This document shows, one piece after another, positions 1 through 9,525 of a stretch of 46,848 nt of DNA. The notes under the pieces were generated by a model, which saw only the letters and a program-made list of their open reading frames with translations, was not told the origin of the DNA and made no database searches. The DNA is taken from contig CAJPFZ010000222.1 in assembly GCA_905339355.1 (NCBI GenBank), forward strand, positions 1 to 46,848. The letters run 5' to 3'. Numbering within the stretch: position 1 is the stretch's first letter; each line of letters starts with the position of its first letter. Source of the stretch: Burkholderiaceae bacterium (GTDB lineage: Bacteria; Pseudomonadota; Gammaproteobacteria; Burkholderiales; Burkholderiaceae_C). A program made the translations under genes and the position numbers.

Positions 1-628
1 TCTTCAGCTGCACCGTCTCGCCGGTCAGCGGGTGGCCATTGACGGTCGGGCGGGCCGCCCCTTCGACGTGGGCGAACACATAGCCGCCCGGCCGCTTGGT
101 GATGGACGCCACCTGCACGCCGGGCTTGCCGACGGTCGTGACGACCTTGGTGAGGTTGACCTCGCGTCCAGCCGCGGCGCCGTTGAGCACGCGGATCGAC
201 GCCGGCACCACCGATGAGCCGAGCGTGCCGAAGCCGGAATTGCTGCCGTAGCCGCCGGTCGGTGCGTACGCCGGCGCCGAAGGCGGCGCGTTCGGCTGCG
301 TGCCCGGCTTCATGATCATCGTCTTTTCGTAGTCGGTGCCGTCCTCGACCAGGTACTTGATCTTGTACTTGCCGATCTCGACCGTGTCGTTGTGCGTCAG
401 CAGCTGCTTCTTGACGGCCTTGCCGTTGATGTAGGTGCCGTTGGTGCTGTTGAGGTCTTCGATGAAGACGTCGGCGCCGACCATTTGCAGCACGGCGTGC
501 TCGCCGCTCACTGCCAGGTTGTCGATCACGATGTCGTTGTAGGGGCGCCGGCCGAGGGTCGTCTTGTCCTTCGTGATCTGCACTTCCTTGATCACCACGC
601 CATCCAGCGATACGACCAGTTTGCCCAT
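1..628 (-). CDS. FHA-domain protein (3' end outside window)
   Basis: Reading leftward from the ATG at 628 the frame stays open for 209 codons to the window edge. Residues about 20-92 form a canonical forkhead-associated domain, a phosphothreonine-binding module: GRRPYND near 26-32, SGEHA at 41-45 and NSTNGTYING at 60-69 are the classic ligand-binding loops. A Gly/Pro/Ala-rich linker (about 105-140) leads to a second, more diverged FHA-like segment (145-209) ending in a VNGHPLTGE motif where the window stops. It lies 91 bp downstream of the PP2C phosphatase and Ser/Thr kinase genes on the same strand. It is therefore a good candidate reader of kinase-made phosphothreonine. Full length and C-terminal partner domain cannot be seen. 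Confidence 0.9.
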   Translation of the reverse strand, partial: MGKLVVSLDGVVIKEVQITKDKTTLGRRPYNDIVIDNLAVSGEHAVLQMVGADVFIEDLNSTNGTYINGKAVKKQLLTHNDTVEIGKYKIKYLVEDGTDYEKTMIMKPGTQPNAPPSAPAYAPTGGYGSNSGFGTLGSSVVPASIRVLNGAAAGREVNLTKVVTTVGKPGVQVASITKRPGGYVFAHVEGAARPTVNGHPLTGETVQLK

Positions 629-719
629 GCTTTGACCTCGTGCCTCTTTGTCTGTCTGTGTCGTGCCACCCGGCCTTGGCTGTCGGCGGCGGCCCTTCGC
701 TCGTGGTCGTGGCGCGCCC

Positions 720-1547
720 CTATCGCCTGAAGGGCCACCACGAGCGCGTCGGACCGCTGGTGCCGCGCACTCTTGCGAGTATCACCGAAATATTATCTTT
801 CCCGCCGGCATCGTTGGCGGCGTCGATCAAGGCCCCCCCGGCCTCCTCCAGGGAGTCGTGGCCCAGCAACAGCTGGGAGATGCTTTCGTCGTCGAGCATG
901 TCCGACAGGCCGTCGGAGCACAGCAGGTAGAGGTCGCCCGGCATCAAGTCGTGAAGATGCGTTTCAAGCAGTACCGTGTCCTCGACGCCGACGGCGCGGG
1001 TCACCAGGTTCTTGTTGGCCGAGAACGCCGCCTGCTCGGCGGTGATGAGGCCGGCGTCGATCTGTTCCTGCAGCAGCGAGTGGTCGTGCGTGATCTGCTG
1101 CAGCCGGCCGGCGCGCAGCCGGTAGCCGCGCGAGTCGCCGACGTGGCCCATCAGCAGCCGGCCGTCGCGAAACACGCCAACCACCAGCGTCGTGCCCATG
1201 CCGGCGTACTGCGGGTTCGAGTTGGCGGCGTTGAAGATCGCGCGGTTGGCGTTGTCGACGCAGATGTCCATCGCACGGCGCACGTCGGTATCGGAGGCGT
1301 TCGCCGAGGCTTCCTGCAGCCAGCGGCCGAGCTCGGTCTTGATGAATGCGGTGGCCATGCCGCTGGCGACTTCACCCGCGTTGTAGCCGCCCATGCCGTC
1401 GGCCAGCACGATCAGCGCCGAGGCCTCGTCCACGGCCACCGAGTCCTCGTTGTTGTTGCGAGCACGGCCAGTGTCGGTGGCGCTGAAGAACTCGAAACTC
1501 ATGGTGACGTGTGGCGGCGGTTCAGGCGGCAGTGAAATGTCCGGCAT
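720..1547 (-). CDS. PP2C-family serine/threonine phosphatase
   Basis: A 275-aa metal-dependent protein phosphatase of the PrpC/Stp type that would remove phosphate from Ser/Thr residues in the cytoplasm. The family motifs occur in order: RNNNEDS, then ADGMGG (metal-binding Asp), GDSRGYRLR, CSDGLSD and GGKDNISV near the C-terminus. Length is normal for a catalytic domain alone, with no membrane segment. The start is ambiguous: the ATG at 1547 gives a Pro-rich extension, while the internal ATG at 1502 begins MSFEF directly before the conserved fold. Neither has a clear ribosome-binding site. It starts 22 bp after the kinase stop, so the two are very likely co-transcribed and antagonistic. Confidence 0.93.
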   Translation of the reverse strand: MPDISLPPEPPPHVTMSFEFFSATDTGRARNNNEDSVAVDEASALIVLADGMGGYNAGEVASGMATAFIKTELGRWLQEASANASDTDVRRAMDICVDNANRAIFNAANSNPQYAGMGTTLVVGVFRDGRLLMGHVGDSRGYRLRAGRLQQITHDHSLLQEQIDAGLITAEQAAFSANKNLVTRAVGVEDTVLLETHLHDLMPGDLYLLCSDGLSDMLDDESISQLLLGHDSLEEAGGALIDAANDAGGKDNISVILARVRGTSGPTRSWWPFRR

Positions 1548-1569
1548 CGGGGGCGAAGAGCGCCTGCAA

Positions 1570-2868
1570 TCAAAGCGGGGAATTGTGCCTTGGATCGTCG
1601 CGCGAAAACCTCACAGTGGCCGCGAACCCATCAGATTCGGGGGGTGGCGCGTCAACGGGCGGCGTGGCGCGGCCCGCCGCCGGTCCGAGCGCCGCTTCGA
1701 TGGTGCGCAGATCGGACGCCATCTGCCGGCCGTCGGCATAACGCACTTCGGGGCGCTTCTCCAACGCGAGCGCCACCGCATTGGCCAGCGCCTCGGGCAA
1801 CTCGGGCCGCAGGCTGCGCACGTCTGGCGCGGGGTCGTTGGCGATCTGGTACATCAGCTTGGCCATCGAATCGGTCTGGTGCGGCAAGCGCCCGGTGAGC
1901 AGCTGGAACAGCATCACGCCGAGCGAATAGAGGTCCGAGCGCCCGTCCACGCGGCGCCCTGCCATCTGCTCGGGCGACATGTACGAGGGCGTGCCCAGCA
2001 CCATCCCCGTTCGCGTGCGGCTGGAGTCGGTGATGCGGGCGATGCCGAAGTCGGTCACCTTCACGCTCTCGTCGCCCGGATCGACCATCACGTTGGCGGG
2101 CTTGATGTCGCGGTGCACCACGCCCTGGCTGTGCGCGTAGGCAAGCGCCTCGGCCACGCGCGCGACGATGCGCAGCACCGTCGGCACCGGCAGGAGGTGG
2201 GGCGCGGCGGTGTAGCGCTGCAGGTCGTGGCCCTTGAGGTACTCCATCGCGATGTAGGCGAGGCCCTGGTCCTCGCCGGCGTCGAAGATGGTCACGATGT
2301 CGCGGTGCTGAAGGCGCCCCGCCGTTTCCGCCTCGCGGAAGAAGCGGGCGCGCGCCTCGGTCAGCTCGGCGCCGTCGAACTCGGCCGACAAGGCCATCGT
2401 CTTGATCGCCACCTGGCGGCCGATCTGGGGGTCGTGGCCAAGATAGATCGCTCCCATGGCGCCGCGGCCCAGCTGGCGGTCGATCTGATAGCGGCCGAGG
2501 CGCTTGTGCTCGAGCGCCGGGGCGGAGGGTGCGGCCGCACGCGCCGCTGGCGCGGCAGGCTTGGCGGCGGTGCCGGCTGCCATCGGTTGCGGCGCCGCCG
2601 TTCGCGCCTGCGGCTGCCGCAGGGCGGCGCGGCTCCAGCCCGCCTGCGCGAACACGATCGCCACGGCGCCCAACAGCGCCGGCCACGCGATGACCGGCTC
2701 GGCCACCGCCGCGACCGTGCCCAGCGCCACGGTCGACGCGGCCGAAACGAGCAGACCTGTGCGATGAGGCATCCGAGGCAGGATTGCCGCGACGTACAAA
2801 CCGCACAGCAACAGCACGAAGGCCGCGGCAGCGGCGGCTTCGGCGTGGTCGGCGATCAGCGATGGCAC
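1570..2868 (-). CDS. Membrane-anchored serine/threonine protein kinase
   Basis: Hanks-type kinase of about 432 aa. The start chosen is the GTG at 2868, because GAGGAG sits 7 nt before it; the TTG at 2874 is too close to that site. Hydrophobic segments occupy roughly residues 10-75, suggesting two or three membrane passes. An Ala/Pro-rich linker follows (about 80-118), then the kinase domain (about 125-400). Visible motifs are GRGAMG (P-loop), the VAIK lysine, HRDIKPAN (catalytic loop), DFG and GTPSYMSPEQ. The layout is reversed relative to PknB-like kinases, which carry the kinase first and a membrane segment plus sensor after. No sizeable extracytoplasmic sensor is visible. It heads the kinase-phosphatase-FHA set; the signal it reads is unknown. 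Confidence 0.93.
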   Translation of the reverse strand: MPSLIADHAEAAAAAAFVLLLCGLYVAAILPRMPHRTGLLVSAASTVALGTVAAVAEPVIAWPALLGAVAIVFAQAGWSRAALRQPQARTAAPQPMAAGTAAKPAAPAARAAAPSAPALEHKRLGRYQIDRQLGRGAMGAIYLGHDPQIGRQVAIKTMALSAEFDGAELTEARARFFREAETAGRLQHRDIVTIFDAGEDQGLAYIAMEYLKGHDLQRYTAAPHLLPVPTVLRIVARVAEALAYAHSQGVVHRDIKPANVMVDPGDESVKVTDFGIARITDSSRTRTGMVLGTPSYMSPEQMAGRRVDGRSDLYSLGVMLFQLLTGRLPHQTDSMAKLMYQIANDPAPDVRSLRPELPEALANAVALALEKRPEVRYADGRQMASDLRTIEAALGPAAGRATPPVDAPPPESDGFAATVRFSRDDPRHNSPL

Positions 2869-2910
2869 CGGCAAGCTCCTCGTGGCCTGGAACCCGCCGG
2901 ACGGCGAGAC

Positions 2911-3654
2911 TCAGGTGACGATACCCGTTTCTCGGCGTCGTGAAGCGGCCCATTTCCCAACCGCCAGCACGAACAGCGCGCCCGCCGCGCCGGCGCCATA
3001 GCGCACCATCGCCGCGACCTCGGGCGCGGCGCCTGCCTTGGCCGGCGCAGCGAGCGGCATCCAGCCGGTGACCGCCGGGTCGGTGACGGCCATGGTGCCG
3101 GCGATCCAGCCGAGCAGCATGCCGCCGCCGGTGATGATGAACGGGTAGCGGTCCATCAGCTTGATCACGAGCTGGCTGCCCCACACGATGATCGGGATGC
3201 TGACCAGCAGGCCGAACACCACGAGCGGCATCTTGTGATCGCCGCCGGCCGCTTCCGCGGCGCCCGCGATGGCGATGACGTTGTCCAGGCTCATCACGAA
3301 ATCGGCCACGATGACGGTCTTCACCGCCGCCCAGAGCTTGTCGCTCGCCTGAATGCTGCCGTGTTCGTCTTCGTGTTCGGGCAGCAGCAGCTTGACGCCG
3401 ATCCACAGCAGCAACACCGCGCCGACGATCTTCAGGTAGGGGATCGCCAGCAGCGTCAGCGCAAAGAAGATCAGGATGACGCGCAGTACGATCGCGCCGG
3501 CCGTCCCCCACAGGATGCCCTGCGTGCGCTGCGCCGGCGGTAGCTTGCGGCAGGCCAGTGCAATGACGACGGCGTTGTCGCCCCCGAGCACGATGTCGAT
3601 CAGGATGATCTGGCCGACTGCCACCCAGAAGTCGGGCGTCAGGAACTGCTCCAT
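2911..3654 (-). CDS. TerC/YjbE-family integral membrane protein
   Basis: A 247-aa polytopic membrane protein. It carries the acidic family motif DIVLGGDNAVVIALA near residue 20 and a repeated version, DFVMSLDNVIAIAGAA, in the second half; these membrane-embedded Asp/Asn pairs define the TerC superfamily. A charged His/Glu stretch (LLPEHEDEH) lies between the two halves. Members have been linked to metal (manganese) export or tolerance, but the substrate here cannot be read from sequence. ATG at 3654 has AAGG upstream. The stop is 42 bp before the kinase start, so it may be cotranscribed with the signalling genes. Confidence 0.88.
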   Translation of the reverse strand: MEQFLTPDFWVAVGQIILIDIVLGGDNAVVIALACRKLPPAQRTQGILWGTAGAIVLRVILIFFALTLLAIPYLKIVGAVLLLWIGVKLLLPEHEDEHGSIQASDKLWAAVKTVIVADFVMSLDNVIAIAGAAEAAGGDHKMPLVVFGLLVSIPIIVWGSQLVIKLMDRYPFIITGGGMLLGWIAGTMAVTDPAVTGWMPLAAPAKAGAAPEVAAMVRYGAGAAGALFVLAVGKWAASRRRETGIVT

Positions 3655-3798
3655 GGAAGATGCCTTCGCGTTGTGGCCCGTGCGGGCCGCGTTGGTACGA
3701 GTCTAGGCGACGCCCCGCGGTGACCGCTTCGTGGAACTACGCACCCGCCGCGTCGCGTTGCGACGAGGCCGCAAGGCGGCCTCGTCCGACCCGCCGAC

Positions 3799-4692
3799 TC
3801 AGATCAATCCCTTGAGCAGCTTGCCCATTTCCGATGGATCGCGTGTGACCGTGAAGCCGCACTCTTCCATGATCGCGAGCTTGGCGTCCGCCGTGTCGGC
3901 GCCGCCCGAGATCAGCGCGCCGGCATGGCCCATGCGCTTGCCGGGAGGCGCCGTCACACCGGCGATGAAGCCGACGATCGGCTTCTTCATGTGCTCCTTG
4001 CACCAGCGCGCCGCATCGGCCTCGTCGGGGCCGCCGATCTCTCCGATCATGATCACCGCATCGGTGTCGGGATCGTCGTTGAACATCTGCATGATGTCGA
4101 TGTGCTTCAGACCGTTGATCGGGTCGCCGCCAATGCCCACCGCGCTCGACTGTCCGAGGCCGATCTCGGTCAACTGCGCGACCGCCTCGTAGGTCAGCGT
4201 GCCCGAACGCGACACCACGCCGATGCGGCCCTTCTTGTGGATGTGGCCCGGCATGATGCCGATCTTGACTTCGTCGGGGGTGATGAGGCCGGGGCAGTTC
4301 GGGCCCAGCAGCAGGGTCTTCTTGCCGCCTTGGGCCTCCTTCTGCTTCATCTTGTTGCGCACGATGAGCATGTCCTTGATCGGAATGCCTTCCGTGATGC
4401 AGATGGCCAGATCGAGCTCGGCTTCGACGGCTTCCCAGATCGCATCGGCGGCGCCGGCGGGCGGAACGTAGATGACGCTGACGGTGGCGCCGGTGGCCTT
4501 CGCCGCTTCCTTGACGCTTGCGAAGATCGGAATGCCTTCGAAGTCTTCGCCGGCCTTCTTCGGGTTCACGCCGGCGACAAAGCAGTTCTTGCCGTTGGCG
4601 TAATCGCGGCACATGCGGGTGTGGAACTGGCCCGTCTTGCCGGTGATGCCCTGCGTGATGATCTTGGTGTCTTTGTTGATGAGGATGGACAT
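3799..4692 (-). CDS. sucD: Succinyl-CoA ligase (ADP-forming) alpha subunit
   Basis: 297 aa, the usual length. The alpha subunit binds CoA and carries the phosphohistidine intermediate in the TCA-cycle reaction succinyl-CoA + Pi + ADP to succinate + ATP + CoA. The N-terminal CoA-binding Rossmann fold shows [13 protein letters not shown] (13-25). GPNCPG is at about 130-135, the ligase signature [10 protein letters not shown] at 161-170, and [10 protein letters not shown] contains the active-site His256. It starts 29 bp after the sucC stop, forming the usual sucCD operon. No neighbouring TCA genes are in the window. Confidence 0.98.
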   Translation of the reverse strand: MSILINKDTKIITQGITGKTGQFHTRMCRDYANGKNCFVAGVNPKKAGEDFEGIPIFASVKEAAKATGATVSVIYVPPAGAADAIWEAVEAELDLAICITEGIPIKDMLIVRNKMKQKEAQGGKKTLLLGPNCPGLITPDEVKIGIMPGHIHKKGRIGVVSRSGTLTYEAVAQLTEIGLGQSSAVGIGGDPINGLKHIDIMQMFNDDPDTDAVIMIGEIGGPDEADAARWCKEHMKKPIVGFIAGVTAPPGKRMGHAGALISGGADTADAKLAIMEECGFTVTRDPSEMGKLLKGLI

Positions 4693-4721
4693 GATCGTTC
4701 TCTCGTTGCAAGGGCAGTGAG

Positions 4722-5882
4722 TTACTTCAGCGCGGCCATGACTTTTTGCGCGGCCTCGGCCATCGTGTCGGCGCTGATGATGGGCAGCCCCGACTCGGCG
4801 AGCATCTTCTTGCCCAGGTCCTCGTTGGTCCCCTTCATGCGCACCACCAACGGCACCTGCAGGTTCACTGCCTTGCAGGCAGCGATCACGCCTTCGGCGA
4901 TCGTGTCGCAGCGCATGATGCCGCCGAAGATGTTGACGAGGATCGCGCGCACCTTCGGGCTCGCGAGCATCAGCTTGAATGCTTCGGTGACCTTCTCGGC
5001 GGTGGCGCCGCCGCCCACGTCGAGGAAGTTCGCCGGCTCGCCCCCGAACAGCTTGATGGTGTCCATCGTCGCCATCGCAAGGCCCGCGCCGTTGACCAGG
5101 CAGCCGATGTTGCCGTCGAGCTGGATGTAGGCGAGGTCGAACTTGCTGGCCTCGACTTCCGCCGGGTCTTCTTCGTCGAGGTCGCGGTAGGCCACGATCT
5201 CCGGGTGGCGGAACAGCGCGTTGGAGTCGAAGTTGAACTTCGCGTCCAATGCCTTGACGTTGCCGTTGCCTTCGAGGATCAGCGGGTTGATCTCGGCGAG
5301 CGACGCGTCGGTCTGCATGTAGCAGGCATAGAGCTTCTTGAAGATGTCGACCGCTTGCGACTGCGAGGCCTCGGGCACGCCGATGCCGCGCGCCAGCTCG
5401 AGGCCCTGAGCCTCGGTCATTCCGGCGAGCGGGTCGATGAAGACCTTGATGATCTTCTCGGGCGTCTTGTGCGCGACTTCCTCGATATCCATGCCGCCCT
5501 CGCTGGAGGCCATGATGGCGACCTTCTGCGTGGCGCGGTCGGTGACCGCTGCGACGTAGTACTCCTTCTTGATGTCGGCGCCTTCCTCGATGAGCAGGCG
5601 GCGCACCTTCTGGCCTTCGGGTCCGGTCTGGTGCGTTTTCAGCTGCATGCCGAGGATCTCGCCGGAGAGCTGCTTCACGTCGTCGAGCGAGCGAGCGAGC
5701 TTGACGCCGCCGCCCTTGCCGCGTCCGCCGGCATGAATCTGCGCCTTCACCACCCAGACCGGGCCACCCAGCTTTTGCGCCGCCTCGGTCGCTTCGTGCA
5801 CGCTGAACGCGGGGTAGCCGCGCGGCACCGGCACGCCGAACTGGCGCAGGATTTCCTTGCCTTGGTACTCATGGATTTTCAT
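4722..5882 (-). CDS. sucC: Succinyl-CoA ligase (ADP-forming) beta subunit
   Basis: 386 aa, close to the usual 388. The beta subunit supplies the ATP-grasp nucleotide site and the succinate site. It begins [20 protein letters not shown], the typical family start, followed by [17 protein letters not shown] (nucleotide-binding loop), the NPL segment, and [18 protein letters not shown] with [11 protein letters not shown] towards the C-terminus. ATG at 5882 is preceded by a purine-rich stretch, with a 10-bp palindrome CTCTCGAGAG at 5891-5900. It is first gene of the sucCD operon, whose promoter should lie in 5883-6199. Confidence 0.98.
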   Translation of the reverse strand: MKIHEYQGKEILRQFGVPVPRGYPAFSVHEATEAAQKLGGPVWVVKAQIHAGGRGKGGGVKLARSLDDVKQLSGEILGMQLKTHQTGPEGQKVRRLLIEEGADIKKEYYVAAVTDRATQKVAIMASSEGGMDIEEVAHKTPEKIIKVFIDPLAGMTEAQGLELARGIGVPEASQSQAVDIFKKLYACYMQTDASLAEINPLILEGNGNVKALDAKFNFDSNALFRHPEIVAYRDLDEEDPAEVEASKFDLAYIQLDGNIGCLVNGAGLAMATMDTIKLFGGEPANFLDVGGGATAEKVTEAFKLMLASPKVRAILVNIFGGIMRCDTIAEGVIAACKAVNLQVPLVVRMKGTNEDLGKKMLAESGLPIISADTMAEAAQKVMAALK

Positions 5883-6199
5883 GTCGGACTCTCTCGAGAG
5901 TTTTGGAAAAGGAAGCGGGGCGGTTCGGACCGAATTGTCGGCCGGCGCCGACGTGGGCGGGCGCGGGAAGTACGGATGCAGTCGCAGTGGCGCGGCGGGT
6001 GGGCAAGGCCATTGGAGAGGTCGCGGCGGGCCGTGGTGTGAGGACGCGGTGCCGGCGGCAGATCACTCGGTGCGCCAGGGAGGCGCATGAAATCCAGAAT
6101 CCAGCAACAGCCGGAGAATGTAGCATGCTGCCCTGCACCAAAACTGACAGCCCAGGGGACCTCCCACGGGCGACCAAGCGGCGCCGCGCACGGTGCGGA
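5883..6199. other. Intergenic region upstream of sucC
   Basis: About 317 bp between the sucC start and the recX stop. No convincing gene was found on either strand. It should contain the sucCD promoter on the minus strand. A TACATT hexamer (minus strand, near 6118-6123) could be a -10, but no good -35 accompanies it. A 7-bp direct repeat, AATCCAG twice, lies at 6090-6103. Confidence 0.4.
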
Positions 6200-6751
6200 T
6201 CAGTCTGATTCGGGCTCGGCTGGCTCAGCGGGCGCGCGGCCGGCCTGGCGCAGCACACGCGAAATGACCTCCGGCGAGAAGCCGCGTTGCGCCAGAAAGC
6301 GGGCCTGGCGGGCTCGCCCTGCCGCGTCAGCGGCGGGTCGGCCGAACTTGCGCTCCCACACCGCGGCGGCGCGATCGGCCTCGCTGTCCTTGAGCGCCTG
6401 GGCGGCGTCGGCCGGCAACGACAAGCCGTGCTGCGCCAGCTCCTGGCGTATGCGCAGGTTGCCGTAGCGCGCCGTCCGGGCATGCATGCGACTCTCGACG
6501 AATCGCTGTTCGCTCAAGTAGTTGTGCGTGCGCAGCCAGTCGATGACTGCGTCGACGCGGGCCATGTCGTCCTCGGCGGCCCCGTCTTGCTCAGCCGAGG
6601 CACCCGCACCGGCCTGCACGGCCTTGGCCGCCGCCTCGGCACGTGCATGGCGCAGCAGCTTGCGCCGCAGCTCGACCTCGCTGTGTTCACGCTGCGCCAG
6701 GAGGGCGAGCGCCCGGCCCTTGAGCGACAGCGGCTGCTTGCTGGTGGCCAT
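6200..6751 (-). CDS. recX: Recombination regulator RecX
   Basis: RecX binds RecA filaments and modulates their extension. The protein starts MATSKQPLSLKGRALALLAQREHSEVELRRKL, shown here only as landmark: SLKGRAL and REHSEVELRRKL are the RecX N-terminal signature, and later helices carry LSEQRFVES, RYGNLRIRQEL and RGFSPEVISRVL. Between the first two three-helix units is an Ala/Glu-rich insertion (about residues 40-65). The ATG at 6751 gives 183 aa; a TTG at 6796 would add 15 Arg/Ser-rich residues. Neither has a visible ribosome-binding site, so the start is uncertain. It follows recA on the same strand and is probably expressed by read-through from the SOS-controlled recA promoter. Confidence 0.92.
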   Translation of the reverse strand: MATSKQPLSLKGRALALLAQREHSEVELRRKLLRHARAEAAAKAVQAGAGASAEQDGAAEDDMARVDAVIDWLRTHNYLSEQRFVESRMHARTARYGNLRIRQELAQHGLSLPADAAQALKDSEADRAAAVWERKFGRPAADAAGRARQARFLAQRGFSPEVISRVLRQAGRAPAEPAEPESD

Positions 6752-6820
6752 GGAGGACGCCGACGATCTGCGCGCCTTCGTGCCGGACCGAGGCAATTCG
6801 CTTCGGCCCGCCCAGCGCTG

Positions 6821-7915
<1,095 letters not shown>

Positions 7916-7938
7916 CGATTCCTCCAAAAAGTTGCGGC

Positions 7939-7967
7939 ATTATCGCAAAAGCTGGATGTTTGTACAG
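7939..7967 (-). promoter_or_regulatory. recA promoter with LexA (SOS) box
   Basis: On the minus strand CTGTACAAACATCCAG occupies 7967-7952. It fits the CTGT-N8-ACAG LexA consensus with one mismatch in the right arm and keeps the CTG-N10-CAG core. A GATAAT hexamer (7944-7939) lies at a suitable distance for a -10, and TGTACA inside the box matches four of six -35 positions. A repressor bound here would cover the -35. Transcription would begin near 7932, giving a leader of about 16 nt with the GGAGGA site. Confidence 0.8.
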
Positions 7968-8109
7968 TGATTTGGGGCGCCCCCTGATTGGGGTATCTAG
8001 CGACCCGCGCGGCAACCGGCCGGGGGATGCGAAACCTAGAATCGGCAGGTGGTGGGGACGAGCGGCCACTCGCCGAGATGACGACACACACCACCCGGAG
8101 ACTTTGCAC

Positions 8110-8781
8110 ATGCGCATCCTGATCGCGGAAGATGATCAAGTGCTCGCCGACGGCCTGTTGCGTTCCTTGCGCAATGCAGGCTACGCCGTCGATCAGGTCG
8201 GCAGCGGCAGCGAAGCCGATGGCGCGCTCGCGGCGCATGAGTTCGATCTCGTTATCCTCGACCTCGGCCTGCCCAAGATCCATGGGCTCGAGGTCTTGCG
8301 CAAGCTGCGCGCCCGCGGCTCGAGCGTGCCGGTGCTGATCCTCACCGCGGCCGACAGCGTGGAGCAGCGCGTCAAGGGCCTGGACCTGGGCGCCGACGAC
8401 TACATGGCCAAGCCGTTCTCGCTGCAGGAACTCGAAGCGCGCGTGCGGGCGCTGACGCGGCGCGGACTGGGCACCGCGTCCACCATCATCAAGCACGGAC
8501 CGCTCACCTTCGACGCCACCGGCCGCGTGGCCTACATCAACGACCAGATGATCGAGCTGTCGGCGCGCGAACTGAGCCTGCTCGAGGTGCTGCTGCAGCG
8601 CTCGGGCCGGCTGGTCAGCAAGGATCAGCTGGTCGAGCGGCTGTGCGAGTGGGGCGAAGAGGTGAGCAACAACGCCATCGAGGTCTACATCCACCGGCTG
8701 CGCAAGAAGATCGAGCAGGGCCCGGTGCGCATCGCAACGGTGCGCGGGCTGGGTTACTGCCTCGAGAAGATTCCGGGTTGA
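8110..8781 (+). CDS. OmpR-family response regulator (TctD/QseB-like)
   Basis: 223 aa. An N-terminal receiver domain (1-118) has the acidic pocket EDD at 7-9, phosphoacceptor Asp51 in VILDLGLP, Thr79 and Lys101 in YMAKPF. It is followed by an OmpR-type winged-helix DNA-binding domain (about 128-220) with [30 protein letters not shown] and [13 protein letters not shown] lies upstream of the ATG. A CCTAGAAT sequence (8035-8042) could be a -10. Its likely partner kinase begins at 9526 in the same direction, but a gene on the opposite strand separates them. Targets cannot be deduced. Confidence 0.95.
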   Translation: MRILIAEDDQVLADGLLRSLRNAGYAVDQVGSGSEADGALAAHEFDLVILDLGLPKIHGLEVLRKLRARGSSVPVLILTAADSVEQRVKGLDLGADDYMAKPFSLQELEARVRALTRRGLGTASTIIKHGPLTFDATGRVAYINDQMIELSARELSLLEVLLQRSGRLVSKDQLVERLCEWGEEVSNNAIEVYIHRLRKKIEQGPVRIATVRGLGYCLEKIPG

Positions 8782-8795
8782 TTCGCCGAAAGCAG

Positions 8796-8817
8796 AAGGC
8801 CCGCCGAAGCGGGCCTT
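8796..8817. terminator. Shared hairpin terminator between convergent genes
   Basis: A perfect 9-bp stem AAGGCCCGC / GCGGGCCTT with the tetraloop CGAA lies 14 bp after the response-regulator stop and 19 bp before the stop of the convergent PEP-CTERM gene. In the minus direction the hairpin is followed by CTGCTTTC. In the plus direction the U-run is short (the stem itself ends in TT). It probably serves both strands. Confidence 0.75.
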
Positions 8818-8836
8818 GTGCATGCCGGCAGCCGGT

Positions 8837-9427
8837 TCAGCGCTGCCGACGGCGGCGCGCGACGAAGCCGATGCCCGCCAGCCCGGCCAGCATCAGGGCG
8901 TAGGTCGACGGCTCCGGGATGGCCGTCACTTCGACGTTGTCGAGCAGGGCGCCCACGTTGTCTCCGCCGAGGTTGGCAAAGGTCAGCGAGAACGTGCCGC
9001 TCGCGCCGGGAGTGAACATCAGCATTTGGGTGCCCAGCGGATCGCCCGAGGCCAGCGTGTAGGTGGCTGCCGTGCTGCCGAACCACACGTCGACGGTGTT
9101 CGAGTCGCCGCGGTGGCTCCCAGCCAGCTGGAAGCTCGCCGTGTAAGTCACGCCGGCGGTCAGTGACAAGGCCTTGGAGAACTCCCCGGCGTTGCCGGTC
9201 GAGCCGTCGAGGTCGATGTAGTGGCCGTTGCCTGGGATCAGATCGAAGAACGGCGGCGGCGCGCCGATCACGTCGACGGTGCCGTTGCTCACCGTCCAGC
9301 CGCCGGCAAAGCTCACCGCGTTGAGCCCGTTGGTATCGGCATCGAAGTTGTCGGAAAACACGATCACCGCCTGGGCGGCGGATGCGCCAACCAGCAGGCC
9401 GGCAGCGATGAAATGACGCAGGAACAT
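8837..9427 (-). CDS. PEP-CTERM sorting-domain exported protein
   Basis: 196 aa. A Sec signal peptide (about 1-20, ending ASAAQA) is followed by a Gly/Thr/Asp-rich beta-sandwich-like body. The C-terminus is a textbook PEP-CTERM tail: IPEPSTYALMLAGLAG (170-185), a hydrophobic helix, then RRRRQR. Such tails are recognised by exosortase (EpsH/XrtA type) during export in organisms that make exopolysaccharide. No exosortase gene is in the window. The ATG at 9427 has a very strong ribosome-binding site, AGGAGGTGA (9439-9431), predicting high expression. It lies antisense between a response-regulator gene and a histidine-kinase gene. The body has no recognised function. Confidence 0.93.
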   Translation of the reverse strand: MFLRHFIAAGLLVGASAAQAVIVFSDNFDADTNGLNAVSFAGGWTVSNGTVDVIGAPPPFFDLIPGNGHYIDLDGSTGNAGEFSKALSLTAGVTYTASFQLAGSHRGDSNTVDVWFGSTAATYTLASGDPLGTQMLMFTPGASGTFSLTFANLGGDNVGALLDNVEVTAIPEPSTYALMLAGLAGIGFVARRRRQR

Positions 9428-9525
9428 GGTTCACCTCCTCGGGATTCCACGAGCGTAGTCGCGCACGCGCTCGCTGCGCCCCCCGCAACCGCGGGGGTGC
9501 GGCGGGAGTTATTCTTGCTTCGCCC

